Assembly: GCF_009906855.1 (NCBI RefSeq) | Contig: NZ_CP047650.1 | Location: 3,224,001-3,288,000, forward strand | Direction of reading: 5' to 3' | Length of the DNA: 64,000 nt | Origin: Xylophilus rhododendri | GTDB lineage: Bacteria; Pseudomonadota; Gammaproteobacteria; Burkholderiales; Burkholderiaceae_C | In this document: piece by piece, positions 35,139 to 43,815 of the stretch | Layout: the number at the start of each line of letters is the position of its first letter | Position numbering within the stretch: the stretch's first letter is position 1 | The notes under the pieces: generated by a model | What the model saw: the letters and a program-made list of their open reading frames with translations, nothing else | The model's database searches: none | Told to the model about the DNA's origin: nothing | Made by a program: the position numbers and the translations under genes

Positions 35139-35681
35139 ATGACATCTCCGCAGTTCGACGACCTGATGGCCGAGGCCCTCCGGCGCATGGCGCAGGGCGA
35201 TACCGAAAACGCCGATGCGGCGCTGCAGAAGGCGGGCAGCCTGCGAGCGGCGGACGGCCTGCCCCATTTCCTGCTGGGCGCCAACGCGGCCCAGGCCGGC
35301 GACACGGAACGCGCGCAGGAGGAATTCCGCGCGGCCCTGCTGTTGTCGCCCACGCTGGATATCGCCCGCTTCCAGCTGGGCCTGCTGCAGGCGACCGGCG
35401 GGCATTACCACGATGCCCTGCAGACATGGGCGCCATTCCTGAATGCGCAGCCGCAGACTTATCTGGCGCATTTCGCCTGGGCATTACGCGCCTTGTTTCT
35501 GGGCGATGCGGCGCAGGCCGGCCGATATTTGCAGTCAGGCCTGGAAATGAATACGGAAAATGCGCCCTTGAATGCCGACATGGTGAATCTGGCCCGGCGG
35601 CTGGAGGCCTTGGGGCATGGCGAGAGCGGGCAGGCCGAAAGCGCTTCGGCCTTCCTGATCTCGTCCTACCGAAGCGCCTGA
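35139..35681 (+). CDS. Small TPR protein under sigma-28 control
   Basis: 180 residues from ATG 35139 (AAGG at 35128-35131 upstream); an earlier ATG at 35046 lies before the sigma-28 start site and is rejected. Four or five TPR-like helical pairs cover the protein (GDTENADAALQKAGSLRAAD, GDTERAQEEFRAALLLSPTL, FLGDAAQAGRYLQSGLEMNT). No signal peptide. Size and repeats recall class II type III secretion chaperones, but general scaffolds look the same. Its stop overlaps the next gene as TGATG. Late flagellar regulation is supported by the promoter. Confidence 0.8.
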   Translation: MTSPQFDDLMAEALRRMAQGDTENADAALQKAGSLRAADGLPHFLLGANAAQAGDTERAQEEFRAALLLSPTLDIARFQLGLLQATGGHYHDALQTWAPFLNAQPQTYLAHFAWALRALFLGDAAQAGRYLQSGLEMNTENAPLNADMVNLARRLEALGHGESGQAESASAFLISSYRSA

Positions 35682-36124
35682 TGGTGGGCCCGGTGCGGCT
35701 CGGGCCGCTCGATCTTGCGGGGCCGCTGGCGGCCGTGCTGCAGGTGCAGGCCGGGCGGCTGGGGGTGCGGGCCCGGCGCACGGCCGCGGGGGCTGGCAGT
35801 GGCGGCGCAGGAGCGGCCGGTGCCAGGCGGCCCGGTCTGCAGGAGGCGGTGGTCGCTCAGGTGGCGCAGGTCGCGAGCCAGGGGCCGGCTTCGCCGCGCG
35901 CGCTGCTGGATGCTTTCCTGCGCGGCGTGCTGGTGCATGTTTTCGGCGAGCAGGTGGGCGAGCAAGTGATCGAGGACACGGAGTTTCAGAAGATCGTCGT
36001 CGCGACCCGGCAGGCCATCGAGTCGGACCCGCAACTGGCCCGCAAGGCGCACGGATTGACGAGTCATCTGATGGAAGAACTCGCGCGCACCGGGCCGGCG
36101 GCCCGGGCGCCTGACCAGGCCTGA
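35681..36124 (+). CDS. Unknown protein translated with the sigma-28 TPR gene
   Basis: 147 residues, starting within the stop of the TPR gene (TGATG), so translation is probably coupled. The first 55 residues are Ala/Gly/Arg-rich and may be disordered; the second half is helical (LLDAFLRGVLVHVFGEQVGE, then FQKIVVATRQAIESDPQLA). No family recognised. Sharing the sigma-28 transcript implies a late role: an exported substrate, its chaperone partner or an assembly factor. Function unknown. Confidence 0.7.
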   Translation: MVGPVRLGPLDLAGPLAAVLQVQAGRLGVRARRTAAGAGSGGAGAAGARRPGLQEAVVAQVAQVASQGPASPRALLDAFLRGVLVHVFGEQVGEQVIEDTEFQKIVVATRQAIESDPQLARKAHGLTSHLMEELARTGPAARAPDQA

Positions 36125-36129
36125 CGCGC

Positions 36130-36944
36130 TCAGCGGCCGGCCGGCGCGGGCATGTGGCCGGCCAGGGCCGTGCAGGGGTCGTCGCGCGATGCGGCCGGCG
36201 TGGCCCAGGTGGCGTCGAAGCGGCCGGAGGTGCGGTCGCCATCGGCCAGCAGGACGATGCTGCGCACGGTCAGGTGCGTGGGCAGGTGCTGCGGCACGCC
36301 GAGGGCGCTGTCGACATGGCCGGAACCCGCCAGCAGCACGGCGGTACGGCCGCTGACCACCGATTCGGCCATGACATGGGCCATGCTGCGGTCGCGGGCG
36401 ATCTGCACCCGCAGCATGGCGGGGATGCGGCTTTCGGGCAGCAGTCCGCAGTGGCCGTCGCGCAGGGCGACGGCCAGCTGCGCGCGGGCGGGTTCGGCCA
36501 GTTGGGCGTCCAGCGACACATCGGCCATCGCCTTGGCCATGTCGGCCCGCGGCAGGTTGGCGCCCAGCACCGGTACGCCGGCCACGACGGCCGCAGTGAT
36601 GGCGGGGGCGTAACGCTCCCAGGGCCAGGCCTTGTCGTCCCATTGCAGGGCCTGCCGGATGGACAGCGCGGCCGCGCTGCGCGGCAGGGCGGCGGTGCTG
36701 GTGCCGGCGGGGGCCATTTCGATGGCGAATGCGGCCAGGCGATCCCGGGCGGCGAGCTGGCGCAGGGCATCGGCCACCCGATCGATCTGTCCCGGCGCGT
36801 CGTGGCGTTCGCCGAACAGCAGCAGGTCGGGATCCTCGGCACTGGCGGGGCGGGTGCCGGCACTGGCACCGGCGCCGTCGCGGCGCATCCGGCCAGCATC
36901 AGGAAGGAAAAAGCGGCGGTGAGGGCGAGGAGTCGGCGGCGCAT
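36130..36944 (-). pseudogene. ChaN/Tiki-family lipoprotein, signal and body in different frames
   Basis: The body (36130 to about 36888) is a ChaN-like haem-uptake/Tiki-fold domain: DLLLFGERHDAPGQ near its start, FAIEMAPAG, LLAGSGHVDSALGVPQHL near the end. A perfect lipoprotein signal (ATG 36944, MRRRLLALTAAFSFLMLAGC) lies just upstream but in another frame, so a one- or two-base indel in 36830-36888 separates them. Either the gene is broken, or the read is wrong, or a cytoplasmic form starts at ATG 36888. ChaN proteins are outer-membrane lipoproteins; the family's role in iron uptake is only partly established. Confidence 0.8.
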
Positions 36945-36971
36945 GGCCACACTATGCCCGGGTCGCACGCC

Positions 36972-37008
36972 AAAAAGAAACGCGCCGCCGGATCGCTCCG
37001 CGGCGCGT
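36972..37008 (-). terminator. Rho-independent terminator of the DUF3567 gene
   Basis: On the - strand, stem ACGCGCCGC, 11-nt loop, stem GCGGCGCGT, then TTTCTTTTT. Stem arms are at 37000-37008 and 36980-36988. It ends the transcript from 37316. Confidence 0.85.
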
Positions 37009-37037
37009 CTTGCGGCAAAAGCCGAATACGGGTTGGA

Positions 37038-37316
37038 TCAGTGGACGATCACCGGGTTCTGCGCCAGCCCGGCGTAGCCGTCCAGCGTGTCTTCGACCTC
37101 TTCCTGGGTCGGCGTGTTCTTCTGCCAGTCGAGGATCTTCTCCTGGAACATTTCCGCCCAGGAGCCGTCGAGGTAGACCTCCTTGCCGGAGCGCTTGTCG
37201 ACGATCTCGAAACCATGGCGCGCGAGTTGCGGGCCGGCGGTGTCGGGTGTGTCCTCGTCTTCGTCGGGGACCATGTGGACTACGACAAAGCTCTCGGAGT
37301 CATACAGCATCTGCAT
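37038..37316 (-). CDS. DUF3567 family protein
   Basis: 92 residues, matching the betaproteobacterial DUF3567 family over its full length: MQMLYDSESFVVVHMV at the start, HGFEIVDKRSGKEVYLDG in the middle and GYAGLAQNPVIVH at the end. Small, acidic and soluble. Function of the family is not established. Single-gene unit with its own terminator. Confidence 0.88.
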   Translation of the reverse strand: MQMLYDSESFVVVHMVPDEDEDTPDTAGPQLARHGFEIVDKRSGKEVYLDGSWAEMFQEKILDWQKNTPTQEEVEDTLDGYAGLAQNPVIVH

Positions 37317-37444
37317 GGTGCTTGCCTTTCATCGGTCTCTGACAGATAGCAACCTTGATGCCAGTTTCAAGGGCGCCGGACTTTTCAGGAGGTTGCCGAC
37401 AGAGCATAACCGGGTAGGACAAAGTCCTCGCGCGGCCGTTGCTT

Positions 37445-38524
37445 TCAAGGTCTTTCGGCCGATTCCAGGGTCTGCTCGATGTAGTCCCCGGTCTGCTGGG
37501 TGATGCGCATGCGCACCGGCAGATAGCCCAACGCCGGGGCGAACCACACTTCCACGCGGGTGTCGTATTCCTTGCGCGGCGCGCGTTCGAGCTTGATGGT
37601 GGGCTGGCTGCCGAGGCGCAATTGCAGGGTCTCCGGCGCGCCGACGACGAAGGACCAGTCGGCCAGGTCGCGCGGTCCGGCGGTGGGAATGGTGATGGTG
37701 CTGCCCTCCGGGTAGCGCCCGGGATCGCCGGCCAGTTGCGAGGACAGCTGCAGGAACACGCTCAGCCGGTCCTGCACGCCGGGCGGCAGGGGCATCTCCG
37801 GCGTGTTGGCGCTGAAGACGATGCGGTGCTGGTCCCGGTCGAAATGCGTGGCCTGCTCGCGCCTGGCCTTGTCGGCGAAGCGTTCGGGTTCGAGCCCGCC
37901 GGCGCCGATGGCGCCCTCGCTGGTCTGCACACGCGAGCCGATCAGGAAGGCGCTGACTTCCATGCGCGCCGAGTAGCGCGCGCCGTCCTGCTGCCAGAGC
38001 AGTTCGGCGCCGGCGTGGTAGAGCAGCTTCTTGTATTCGCCCTGCATGTCGTACTTCAGGCGCACCGATTGCGGCAGGCCGACCGGTGGTGGCGGGGCGG
38101 TGCTGGCCACTGCCGGCTCGGCGGGTGTTTCGGCGGGCGCGGCGGTTTCGGGCGGTGCGCTGGCGGCTTCGGTGGATGCTGGCGCGGCCATGCTGTCCGT
38201 GCCGGTATCGGCGGCGGTGGTGGTGGCGGTGTCGGTGCTGGTTTCGCTGGCGGCCGGCTCGGCTGCCGGCGCGGGGACGGCCGGCGCCGGCGGCGTGACC
38301 GGCCGGGGGCGCGGGGGCGGCTTGGGCGGTGCCGGAGGCGGCGCGGGCAGCACGCGGGTGACGAGGTGCAGCGTCTTCTCGTCCAGCGCCTGGCCGCGGC
38401 TCGAGCCCATCGGCAGCCAGCCCAGCACCGCCAGATGCGCCAGCAGCACCGCCGCCGCCAGCAGGACCAGGCAGGCGATGGGGCGCCGGGTGGGCGTCAG
38501 GGCGGGCAGGGAGAACAGGCGCAT
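37445..38524 (-). CDS. DUF3108 membrane-anchored periplasmic protein
   Basis: 359 residues. One N-terminal membrane segment (ACLVLLAAAVLLAHLAVLGW, about residues 17-36), then about 100 residues of Pro/Ala/Thr-rich linker of the TonB type, then a DUF3108 domain (LKYDMQGEYKKLLYHAGAEL, then GRYPEGSTITIPTAG and YLPVRMRITQQTGDYIEQ). The domain probably faces the periplasm as a beta-rich lipid- or polymer-related fold; the function is unknown. Divergent from the FAA hydrolase gene. Confidence 0.85.
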   Translation of the reverse strand: MRLFSLPALTPTRRPIACLVLLAAAVLLAHLAVLGWLPMGSSRGQALDEKTLHLVTRVLPAPPPAPPKPPPRPRPVTPPAPAVPAPAAEPAASETSTDTATTTAADTGTDSMAAPASTEAASAPPETAAPAETPAEPAVASTAPPPPVGLPQSVRLKYDMQGEYKKLLYHAGAELLWQQDGARYSARMEVSAFLIGSRVQTSEGAIGAGGLEPERFADKARREQATHFDRDQHRIVFSANTPEMPLPPGVQDRLSVFLQLSSQLAGDPGRYPEGSTITIPTAGPRDLADWSFVVGAPETLQLRLGSQPTIKLERAPRKEYDTRVEVWFAPALGYLPVRMRITQQTGDYIEQTLESAERP

Positions 38525-38587
38525 GGGCGGCGAGGCGGCGTCAGGGGGGCGTCACGGGAGGCCAGAGGCTGCGGCGACAATCGACCG

Positions 38588-39640
38588 ATGAAACTCGCGA
38601 CCTATCAGGACGGATCGCGCGACGGCCAATTGGTGCTCGTGTCGCGCGATCTGGCTTCGGCTCATTATGCGACCGGTGTCGCCAGCCGCCTGCAGGCGGT
38701 GCTGGACGACTGGAACTTCCTCTCGCCGCAGCTGCAGGACCTCTACGACGAACTCAACGCCGGCCGGGCCCGGCATGCATTTCCCTTCGATCCGCGCCAC
38801 TGCATGGCGCCCCTGCCGCGCGCCTACGGCCATTTCGAAGGCGGTGGTTTCGCGCAGGCCCAGGCCATGCTGCAAGCGGCCGCGGGCACCGATGCCGCGG
38901 CGCCGTCCGAACCGCGCATGGCACGCCTGGGCGGCGGCGAACTGCTGGGCGCGACCGAATACCTGCGTTTGCCGCGCGGCGGACTGGAGGCCGACTTCGA
39001 AGCGGGCCTGGCCGTCGTCACCGGCGACATTCCGGCCGGCTGCACGGCCGAGCGCGCCATCGAGGGCATCCGGCTGGTCCTGCTGGCCAACGGCCTGGCC
39101 TTGCGCGGCCCGGGCGAGGAGGCGGCCGCATTCGACGCACGACCGGCGACCGCGTTCAGCCCCGTGGCGGTGACCGTCGATGAGCTGGGCCCGGCCTGGT
39201 CGGGCGGACGCCTGAACGGCACGCTGCAGACGGTGTGGAACGGGCGCAAGGTCGGCCTCAACGAAGCCGGCCCGGAGATGGACTTCCACTTCGGCCAGTT
39301 GATCGCCCGTGTCGCGCGCAACGGCCGGCTGCGCGCCGGCACGCTGGTGGGCTGCGGGCCGGTGAGCAACAAGGCGGTGCCGCGCGAGGGCGCCAGGGAA
39401 GGCCGGCGCGCGGCCAAGGCGGCAGCCGCCGCGGCCGCCTTGGAGTGGCCGCGCGGCTATGCCTGCATCGCCGACAAACGCGCGATGGAGACCTTGCAGG
39501 ACGGCAGCGCCAAGACCGGCTGGCTGCAGCCGCACGACACGATCCGCATCGAGATGAAGGGCCGCGACGGGCTGTCGATCTTCGGTGCCATCGAGCAGGA
39601 AGTGACGGTCGGCGGGAGCACCGCCGTGGCCGCGGGCTGA
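38588..39640 (+). CDS. Fumarylacetoacetate hydrolase family protein
   Basis: 350 residues. N-terminal FAH domain (MKLATYQDGSRDGQLVLVSR) with the C-terminal catalytic core carrying metal-binding carboxylates and the stretch TVWNGRKVGLNEAGPEMDFHFGQLIA. Members cleave or hydrate C-C bonds in aromatic and amino-acid breakdown (fumarylacetoacetase, 2-oxo-hepta-3-ene-1,7-dioate hydratase and similar). The substrate cannot be told from sequence. Cytoplasmic, single-gene unit. Confidence 0.85.
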   Translation: MKLATYQDGSRDGQLVLVSRDLASAHYATGVASRLQAVLDDWNFLSPQLQDLYDELNAGRARHAFPFDPRHCMAPLPRAYGHFEGGGFAQAQAMLQAAAGTDAAAPSEPRMARLGGGELLGATEYLRLPRGGLEADFEAGLAVVTGDIPAGCTAERAIEGIRLVLLANGLALRGPGEEAAAFDARPATAFSPVAVTVDELGPAWSGGRLNGTLQTVWNGRKVGLNEAGPEMDFHFGQLIARVARNGRLRAGTLVGCGPVSNKAVPREGAREGRRAAKAAAAAAALEWPRGYACIADKRAMETLQDGSAKTGWLQPHDTIRIEMKGRDGLSIFGAIEQEVTVGGSTAVAAG

Positions 39641-39645
39641 GGGCT

Positions 39646-40848
39646 TCAGCGCGCCGCGGTGGGCGGACGGCGCGAGCCGTCGTCCTGCAACTCGTCGTCG
39701 CGCAGCACCGTGCCCGACGCATCCCAGATGCGCTCGCGCACCAGCCGGCCGCGCGGGTCGTACACCGTCTCCGACTTGGGCCGGCCCTGCATGTCGAACT
39801 GCCGGTGCGTGCCGACGGGCGTAGGCGCGTAGCGGCCGGTGTCGATGTAGCTGCCCTCGGCCGACAGCACGCCGTTCTCGAAATAGTCCTGCGTTTCCAG
39901 GGTGCGGTTGCTGCCGCTGCTGGTGTAGCGCGCCTTGCTGCGCGGCTGGCCGTTGAGATAGAAGGTCTGTTCGCTGGACAGCTCGCCCTGCAGCCAGCGG
40001 CGCTCGCGGGTCAGCGAGCCGGTGGCGGAAAACTCCTGCTCGCGGTCGCGCTGGCTCACCCCGTCGCGCAGCGCCCAGTGCACTTCGCGGCGGCGCACGC
40101 CGTCGGTGCCGAAGATGCGTTCGATGCGGCCGGCGGCCTGGAGTTCTTCCTGGGTGGCGGGCTGGCCGTTGTCCTGGAAGGTTTCATAGCGCACACGCTT
40201 GCCGTTGAGGAAGGTGGCGCGTGCCCGGAGCGCGCCGTTCTCGGCGACGAAGCTCACCTGCGAGCTGCGCGACGCGAAGCCGCAGAGCCGGGCATCGTCG
40301 ACGGCCGGGCCCAGCAGCGGGCGGTCGGCGCAGCGCAGCGAGCGCAGGTCGCCGCGGCGGGTGAATTCGGCGTAGGCCAGCTCGCCCTCGGGGCCGTAGA
40401 AGCTGGCGCGCTGCAGCCGGCCGTCGGGGTGGAAGCTGCGGCTCAGGCCTGCGAGGTTGCCGTTGTCGAAATTGCTCTCGCGCAGCACCTGGCCGTTGGC
40501 GCCGTACTCGCGGCTGCGGCCCTGCGGATTGCCCTTGTCGTTGAGGACCTGTTCGCGGCTCAGGCGGCCATTGCTGAACTGGCGCACGGTGCCGGCCAGG
40601 CGGCCGTTCTGCACTTCTTCCTCGCGCACGAGCTGCCCGCTGGCCTCGTCGCGGCAGCGCAGCACGCCCGAGCGGCCCTGCAGGCTGCTGCGTTCGGCGG
40701 GCTGGACGGCCACGCCGTTGACTTCGCACAGGGTCGCGCCGCAGGCGCCGTGCATCGCCAGCAGGCCCGCCAATGCCACCGCAGCCGCAGTGCTGCTGCG
40801 GGCGCCTGGCCGCACCGGGCGTCGGGCCGACCGCGTTCTCTTGCGCAT
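39646..40848 (-). CDS. Exported MORN-repeat (YwqK-like) protein
   Basis: 400 residues. A basic N-terminus and hydrophobic stretch (STAAAVALAGLLAMHGACG) form a signal peptide. The rest is a series of short MORN-2-type repeats with the pattern YxxNGxLxxE, for example FSNGRLSREQVLNDKGNPQG, YGANGQVLRESNFDNGNLAG and FYLNGQPRSKARYTSSG. The same fold is seen in YwqK-type proteins, whose role is uncertain. Probably periplasmic. Convergent with the FAA hydrolase gene (5 bp apart). Confidence 0.8.
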   Translation of the reverse strand: MRKRTRSARRPVRPGARSSTAAAVALAGLLAMHGACGATLCEVNGVAVQPAERSSLQGRSGVLRCRDEASGQLVREEEVQNGRLAGTVRQFSNGRLSREQVLNDKGNPQGRSREYGANGQVLRESNFDNGNLAGLSRSFHPDGRLQRASFYGPEGELAYAEFTRRGDLRSLRCADRPLLGPAVDDARLCGFASRSSQVSFVAENGALRARATFLNGKRVRYETFQDNGQPATQEELQAAGRIERIFGTDGVRRREVHWALRDGVSQRDREQEFSATGSLTRERRWLQGELSSEQTFYLNGQPRSKARYTSSGSNRTLETQDYFENGVLSAEGSYIDTGRYAPTPVGTHRQFDMQGRPKSETVYDPRGRLVRERIWDASGTVLRDDELQDDGSRRPPTAAR

Positions 40849-41115
40849 CTCCTGGAATTCGCTTTCGTGTCGATTGCTGCGCAGGTCCCATGCCGGCGAG
40901 CGAATCGAGCTTAGCAGCCACTATCGTGGGAAGCCGCGATACAGCGACACTCGTTACATCACGAGACAGACTCATACAACCTTCTGGGTAATAGAGGAGT
41001 TCTCACGATTGCCGGCCGCGCCGGACTTGGCCCTGCGGCGCGGCCCCGTGCAGGGCTTGGAGTAAGCTGGCGCGACGCCGGCTTCCGAGACAGGCCTGCG
41101 AGTCAGGACACACCC
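40849..41115. other. Divergent intergenic region between MORN gene and phaM
   Basis: 267 bp with no gene. It must hold both promoters. The part near 40920-41010 is AT-richer than its surroundings. A GC-rich stem-loop-forming stretch follows near 41010-41060. No regulator box recognised. Confidence 0.5.
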
Positions 41116-41949
41116 ATGAGCGAAAACAAACCGTTCGGCTTCGGTGCATTCGTGCCCGGTTTCGACTTTCTTCAAGGCCTGGTGCAGTCGGCCGCCCAGG
41201 GCACGACGGGGGGCCGGCCGCCGGGCATGCCGGACTGGTCCAAGTGGGTGGCGCCCACGCTGCAGCCCGAGGAGATCGAAAAGCGCGTCAGCGAGCTCAA
41301 GACCGTGCAGTTCTGGCTGGAGCAGAACGCCAAGGCACTCTCGGCCACCATCCAGGCGCTGGAGGTGCAGAAGATGAGCCTGGCCACCCTGCGCAGCATG
41401 AATGTGCCGATGCAGGATTTCAGCCAGGCATTCGGATTCGGCCAGGGTGGCGCGGCGGCGACGGCGGCTGCGCCGACCGGCGGTCCCGGCCGCTACGACG
41501 ACATGTTCACGCAGCGGCCGGCCGACGCGCCCGCGGCACCTGCGCCAGCCCCGGCGCCCGCGCCAGAGCCCGAAGCCGCCGCGGCGCCCGCGCCGGCCGC
41601 ATCTCCCGCGGCATCCCCCGCCGTCGATCCGCTGCAGTGGTGGAACGCCCTGGCCGGCCAGTTCCAGCAGATCGCCGCCGGTGCCATGCAGGAAGCCGCG
41701 GCGCGGGCCGCCCAGAGCCCGGGCCTGCAGGATGCCGCACGCCAGGCCTTCGACGCGGCCGGCCGCATGGCCGCCGAGGTGGCGTCGGCCGCCGTCAAGC
41801 CAGCCGCCCGGCCGCGCGCCAAGGCCGCGCCCCAAGCGCCGGCCCGCAAGCAGGCGGCCGCCGTCAAGAAGAAAGCCGTGCCCCCACGCAAGCAGGCCGC
41901 CGCGGCGCCCGCGCGCAAGAAGACCGCCGCCCGCAAGACCAGGCCCTGA
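41116..41949 (+). CDS. phaM: PhaM-type polyhydroxyalkanoate granule regulator
   Basis: 277 residues. The N-terminal part (PFGFGAFVPGFDFLQGLVQS, then WVAPTLQPEEIEKRVSELKT and VQFWLEQNAKALSATIQALE) matches PhaM, which activates PHB synthase PhaC and links granules to DNA. The middle is Pro/Ala-rich; the C-terminal 50 residues are Lys/Arg/Ala-rich with PARK-type repeats, like histone H1 or PhaM of Ralstonia, and should bind DNA. No phaC is in the window. 48 bp before the FIST gene. Confidence 0.88.
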   Translation: MSENKPFGFGAFVPGFDFLQGLVQSAAQGTTGGRPPGMPDWSKWVAPTLQPEEIEKRVSELKTVQFWLEQNAKALSATIQALEVQKMSLATLRSMNVPMQDFSQAFGFGQGGAAATAAAPTGGPGRYDDMFTQRPADAPAAPAPAPAPAPEPEAAAAPAPAASPAASPAVDPLQWWNALAGQFQQIAAGAMQEAAARAAQSPGLQDAARQAFDAAGRMAAEVASAAVKPAARPRAKAAPQAPARKQAAAVKKKAVPPRKQAAAAPARKKTAARKTRP

Positions 41950-41996
41950 GCCGTTCACCATCCACCGGTCCAGGCCATCAGCAGAAGCACCCCTCC

Positions 41997-43271
41997 ATGC
42001 AACTTTTTCCTTGCGGGCATGCCACCCACCCCCAGTGGCGGATGGCCGTCGGCCTCGTCGTGGCGCAGCTGCGGGCGCAGCTGGCCCTGCCGGGCCATGC
42101 GCACCATCCCACGCTGGGCCTGATCTACATCACCGACCACTACGCCGATGCCGCCGAGGAGATCCTCGCCACGCTGGGCGCCGAGCTGCCGGAGATCACC
42201 GACTGGTCCGGCACCGTGGGTGTCGGCGTGGCGGTGAACAACGCCGAGTACCTCGACGAGCCGGCGCTGTGCGTGATGCTCTGCGAGCTGCCGGCGGACC
42301 AGTACCGCGTCTTCTCCGGCGTGGCGCCGCTGGGCGCGCTGGCCACCGGCAGTTTCGAGGCCCACACCGCCTTGCTGCATGCCGATGCGCACACGCCCGA
42401 CATCGCCGAACTGGTGGCCGAGCTGGCCGGCCGCACGGCCACCGGGTATCTTTTCGGCGGGCTGGCGTCGAGCCGGCGCAGCGCGGTGCAGTTCGCCATC
42501 GGCGGCGACGGCAACATTCGCGGCCAGGGCGCGGCCAGCGGCGTTTTCATCGGCGGACTATCGGGCGTGGCCTTCGGTGAGGGCGTCTCGGTGATCTCGC
42601 GGGTCTCGCAGGGCTGCCAGCCGCTGGGACCGGTGCATACGGTGACCGAGGCGGACGAGCATGTCATCGTGCGCATCGATCACCGGCCGGCCTTGGAGAT
42701 GCTGCTGTCGGAACTCGACATCACGCTGGAGCAGCCGCAGCAGGCGCTGGCCACGGTGCGCCGCACGCTGGTCGGCATGCTCGATCCCGCGGACGGCGGC
42801 GATCTGGAACTGGTCGGGCGCGCCGGCCATTTCGGTGCCGACACCCGCGTGCGCCACATCATCGGCCTGGACACCACACGCGAAGGCGTGGCGGTGGCCG
42901 AGAAGGTGAAGCTGGGTGAACGCGTGGCCTTCTGCCAGCGCGATGCGGCGGCGGCGCGGGCCGACCTGGTGCGGGTCTGCGCGGAGATCCGGGAAGAGCT
43001 GGAGCCGGAGGAACTGCCGGTGGCGATGGGCGCATCCGGCCCCGCCTATACGCTGCCGAACCAGCCCGGCCGGCACATCATGGGCGGCATCTACGTGAGC
43101 TGCGCCGGCCGTGGCGGGCCGCACTTCGGCGCGCCGAATGCCGAGATGCAGATCATCCGCCACGCCCTGGGCGATGTGCCGCTGGTGGGCTTCTTCGCCG
43201 GCGGCGAGATCGCCCGCCACCACATCTATGGCTACAGCGGCGTGCTCACCGTCTTCGTGTCGAACGGCTGA
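41997..43271 (+). CDS. FIST-domain sensory protein
   Basis: 424 residues from ATG 41997. FIST N domain (residues about 30-230, with YLFGGLASSRRSAVQFAIGG and GVFIGGLSGVAFGEGVSVIS) and FIST C domain (230-400, ending RHIMGGIYVSCAGRGGPHFG and LVGFFAGGEIARHHIYGYSG). FIST proteins are thought to sense small ligands such as amino acids; here there is no attached kinase or cyclase domain, so it stands alone. Cytoplasmic. Lies 48 bp after phaM. Confidence 0.9.
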   Translation: MQLFPCGHATHPQWRMAVGLVVAQLRAQLALPGHAHHPTLGLIYITDHYADAAEEILATLGAELPEITDWSGTVGVGVAVNNAEYLDEPALCVMLCELPADQYRVFSGVAPLGALATGSFEAHTALLHADAHTPDIAELVAELAGRTATGYLFGGLASSRRSAVQFAIGGDGNIRGQGAASGVFIGGLSGVAFGEGVSVISRVSQGCQPLGPVHTVTEADEHVIVRIDHRPALEMLLSELDITLEQPQQALATVRRTLVGMLDPADGGDLELVGRAGHFGADTRVRHIIGLDTTREGVAVAEKVKLGERVAFCQRDAAAARADLVRVCAEIREELEPEELPVAMGASGPAYTLPNQPGRHIMGGIYVSCAGRGGPHFGAPNAEMQIIRHALGDVPLVGFFAGGEIARHHIYGYSGVLTVFVSNG

Positions 43272-43280
43272 GCCGGATTT

Positions 43281-43649
43281 TCAGTAGCGGCGGGGATTGT
43301 TGGGCCGGCGGTCGGCCCGGTTCGGCACGCCGTCGCCGTCGCGGTCCCAGCCGCCGCGCTGCATGGCCCAGCGGTCGCCGCGCTGCTCCCAGGCCGGTGC
43401 GCGGTAGACATAGCCGGGGCGGGCACGCATGTAATTGCCGCGCATCCAGACATGGCGGTTGCCACGCCATTCCCAATGTCCCGGTGCCCAGACATAACCC
43501 GCCCGCGGTGGCGGCACGCGTTCGTAGCGCGGCGGCGGCGGCGCCACCTGCACGACGATCTGCGCCTGCGCGGCGGTCGGCACGGTGGCCAGGGTGCCCA
43601 GCGACAGCAGGGCGATGGCGGCGGCAGTGGCGGTGTTGCGGATGTTCAT
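43281..43649 (-). CDS. Exported YXWGXW-repeat protein
   Basis: 122 residues from ATG 43649. A signal peptide ends AAQAQ. The mature part holds aromatic repeats of the type AGYVWAPGHWEWRGNRHVWM and GYVYRAPAWEQRGDRW, as in the YXWGXW family linked to cell-surface and biofilm functions. The C-terminus (DRDGDGVPNRADRRPNNP) resembles a calcium-binding thrombospondin type 3 repeat. Periplasmic or surface-exposed. Convergent with the FIST gene, 9 bp apart. Confidence 0.85.
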   Translation of the reverse strand: MNIRNTATAAAIALLSLGTLATVPTAAQAQIVVQVAPPPPRYERVPPPRAGYVWAPGHWEWRGNRHVWMRGNYMRARPGYVYRAPAWEQRGDRWAMQRGGWDRDGDGVPNRADRRPNNPRRY

Positions 43650-43815
43650 GGTGTCTCTTTCATGGTGAACACAAGCCCATGCTGGACGCTTTCGGTGAAG
43701 ACCGTGTAGGTCCGCGACGAAGAATTGTGTGTCCATGTATCGCCGCCAAGGCCCTTGGCTGGCGGGCACAATGCCCCGGCCCTTTGACGTCAGCCGCGCA
43801 GGAGACCCCGCCCCC

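Noticed and set aside
40940..41060. Possible tRNA or small RNA in the phaM upstream region
   Set aside because: The GC-rich stretch does not give cloverleaf arms or the conserved T-loop, and there is no terminator of a small RNA.
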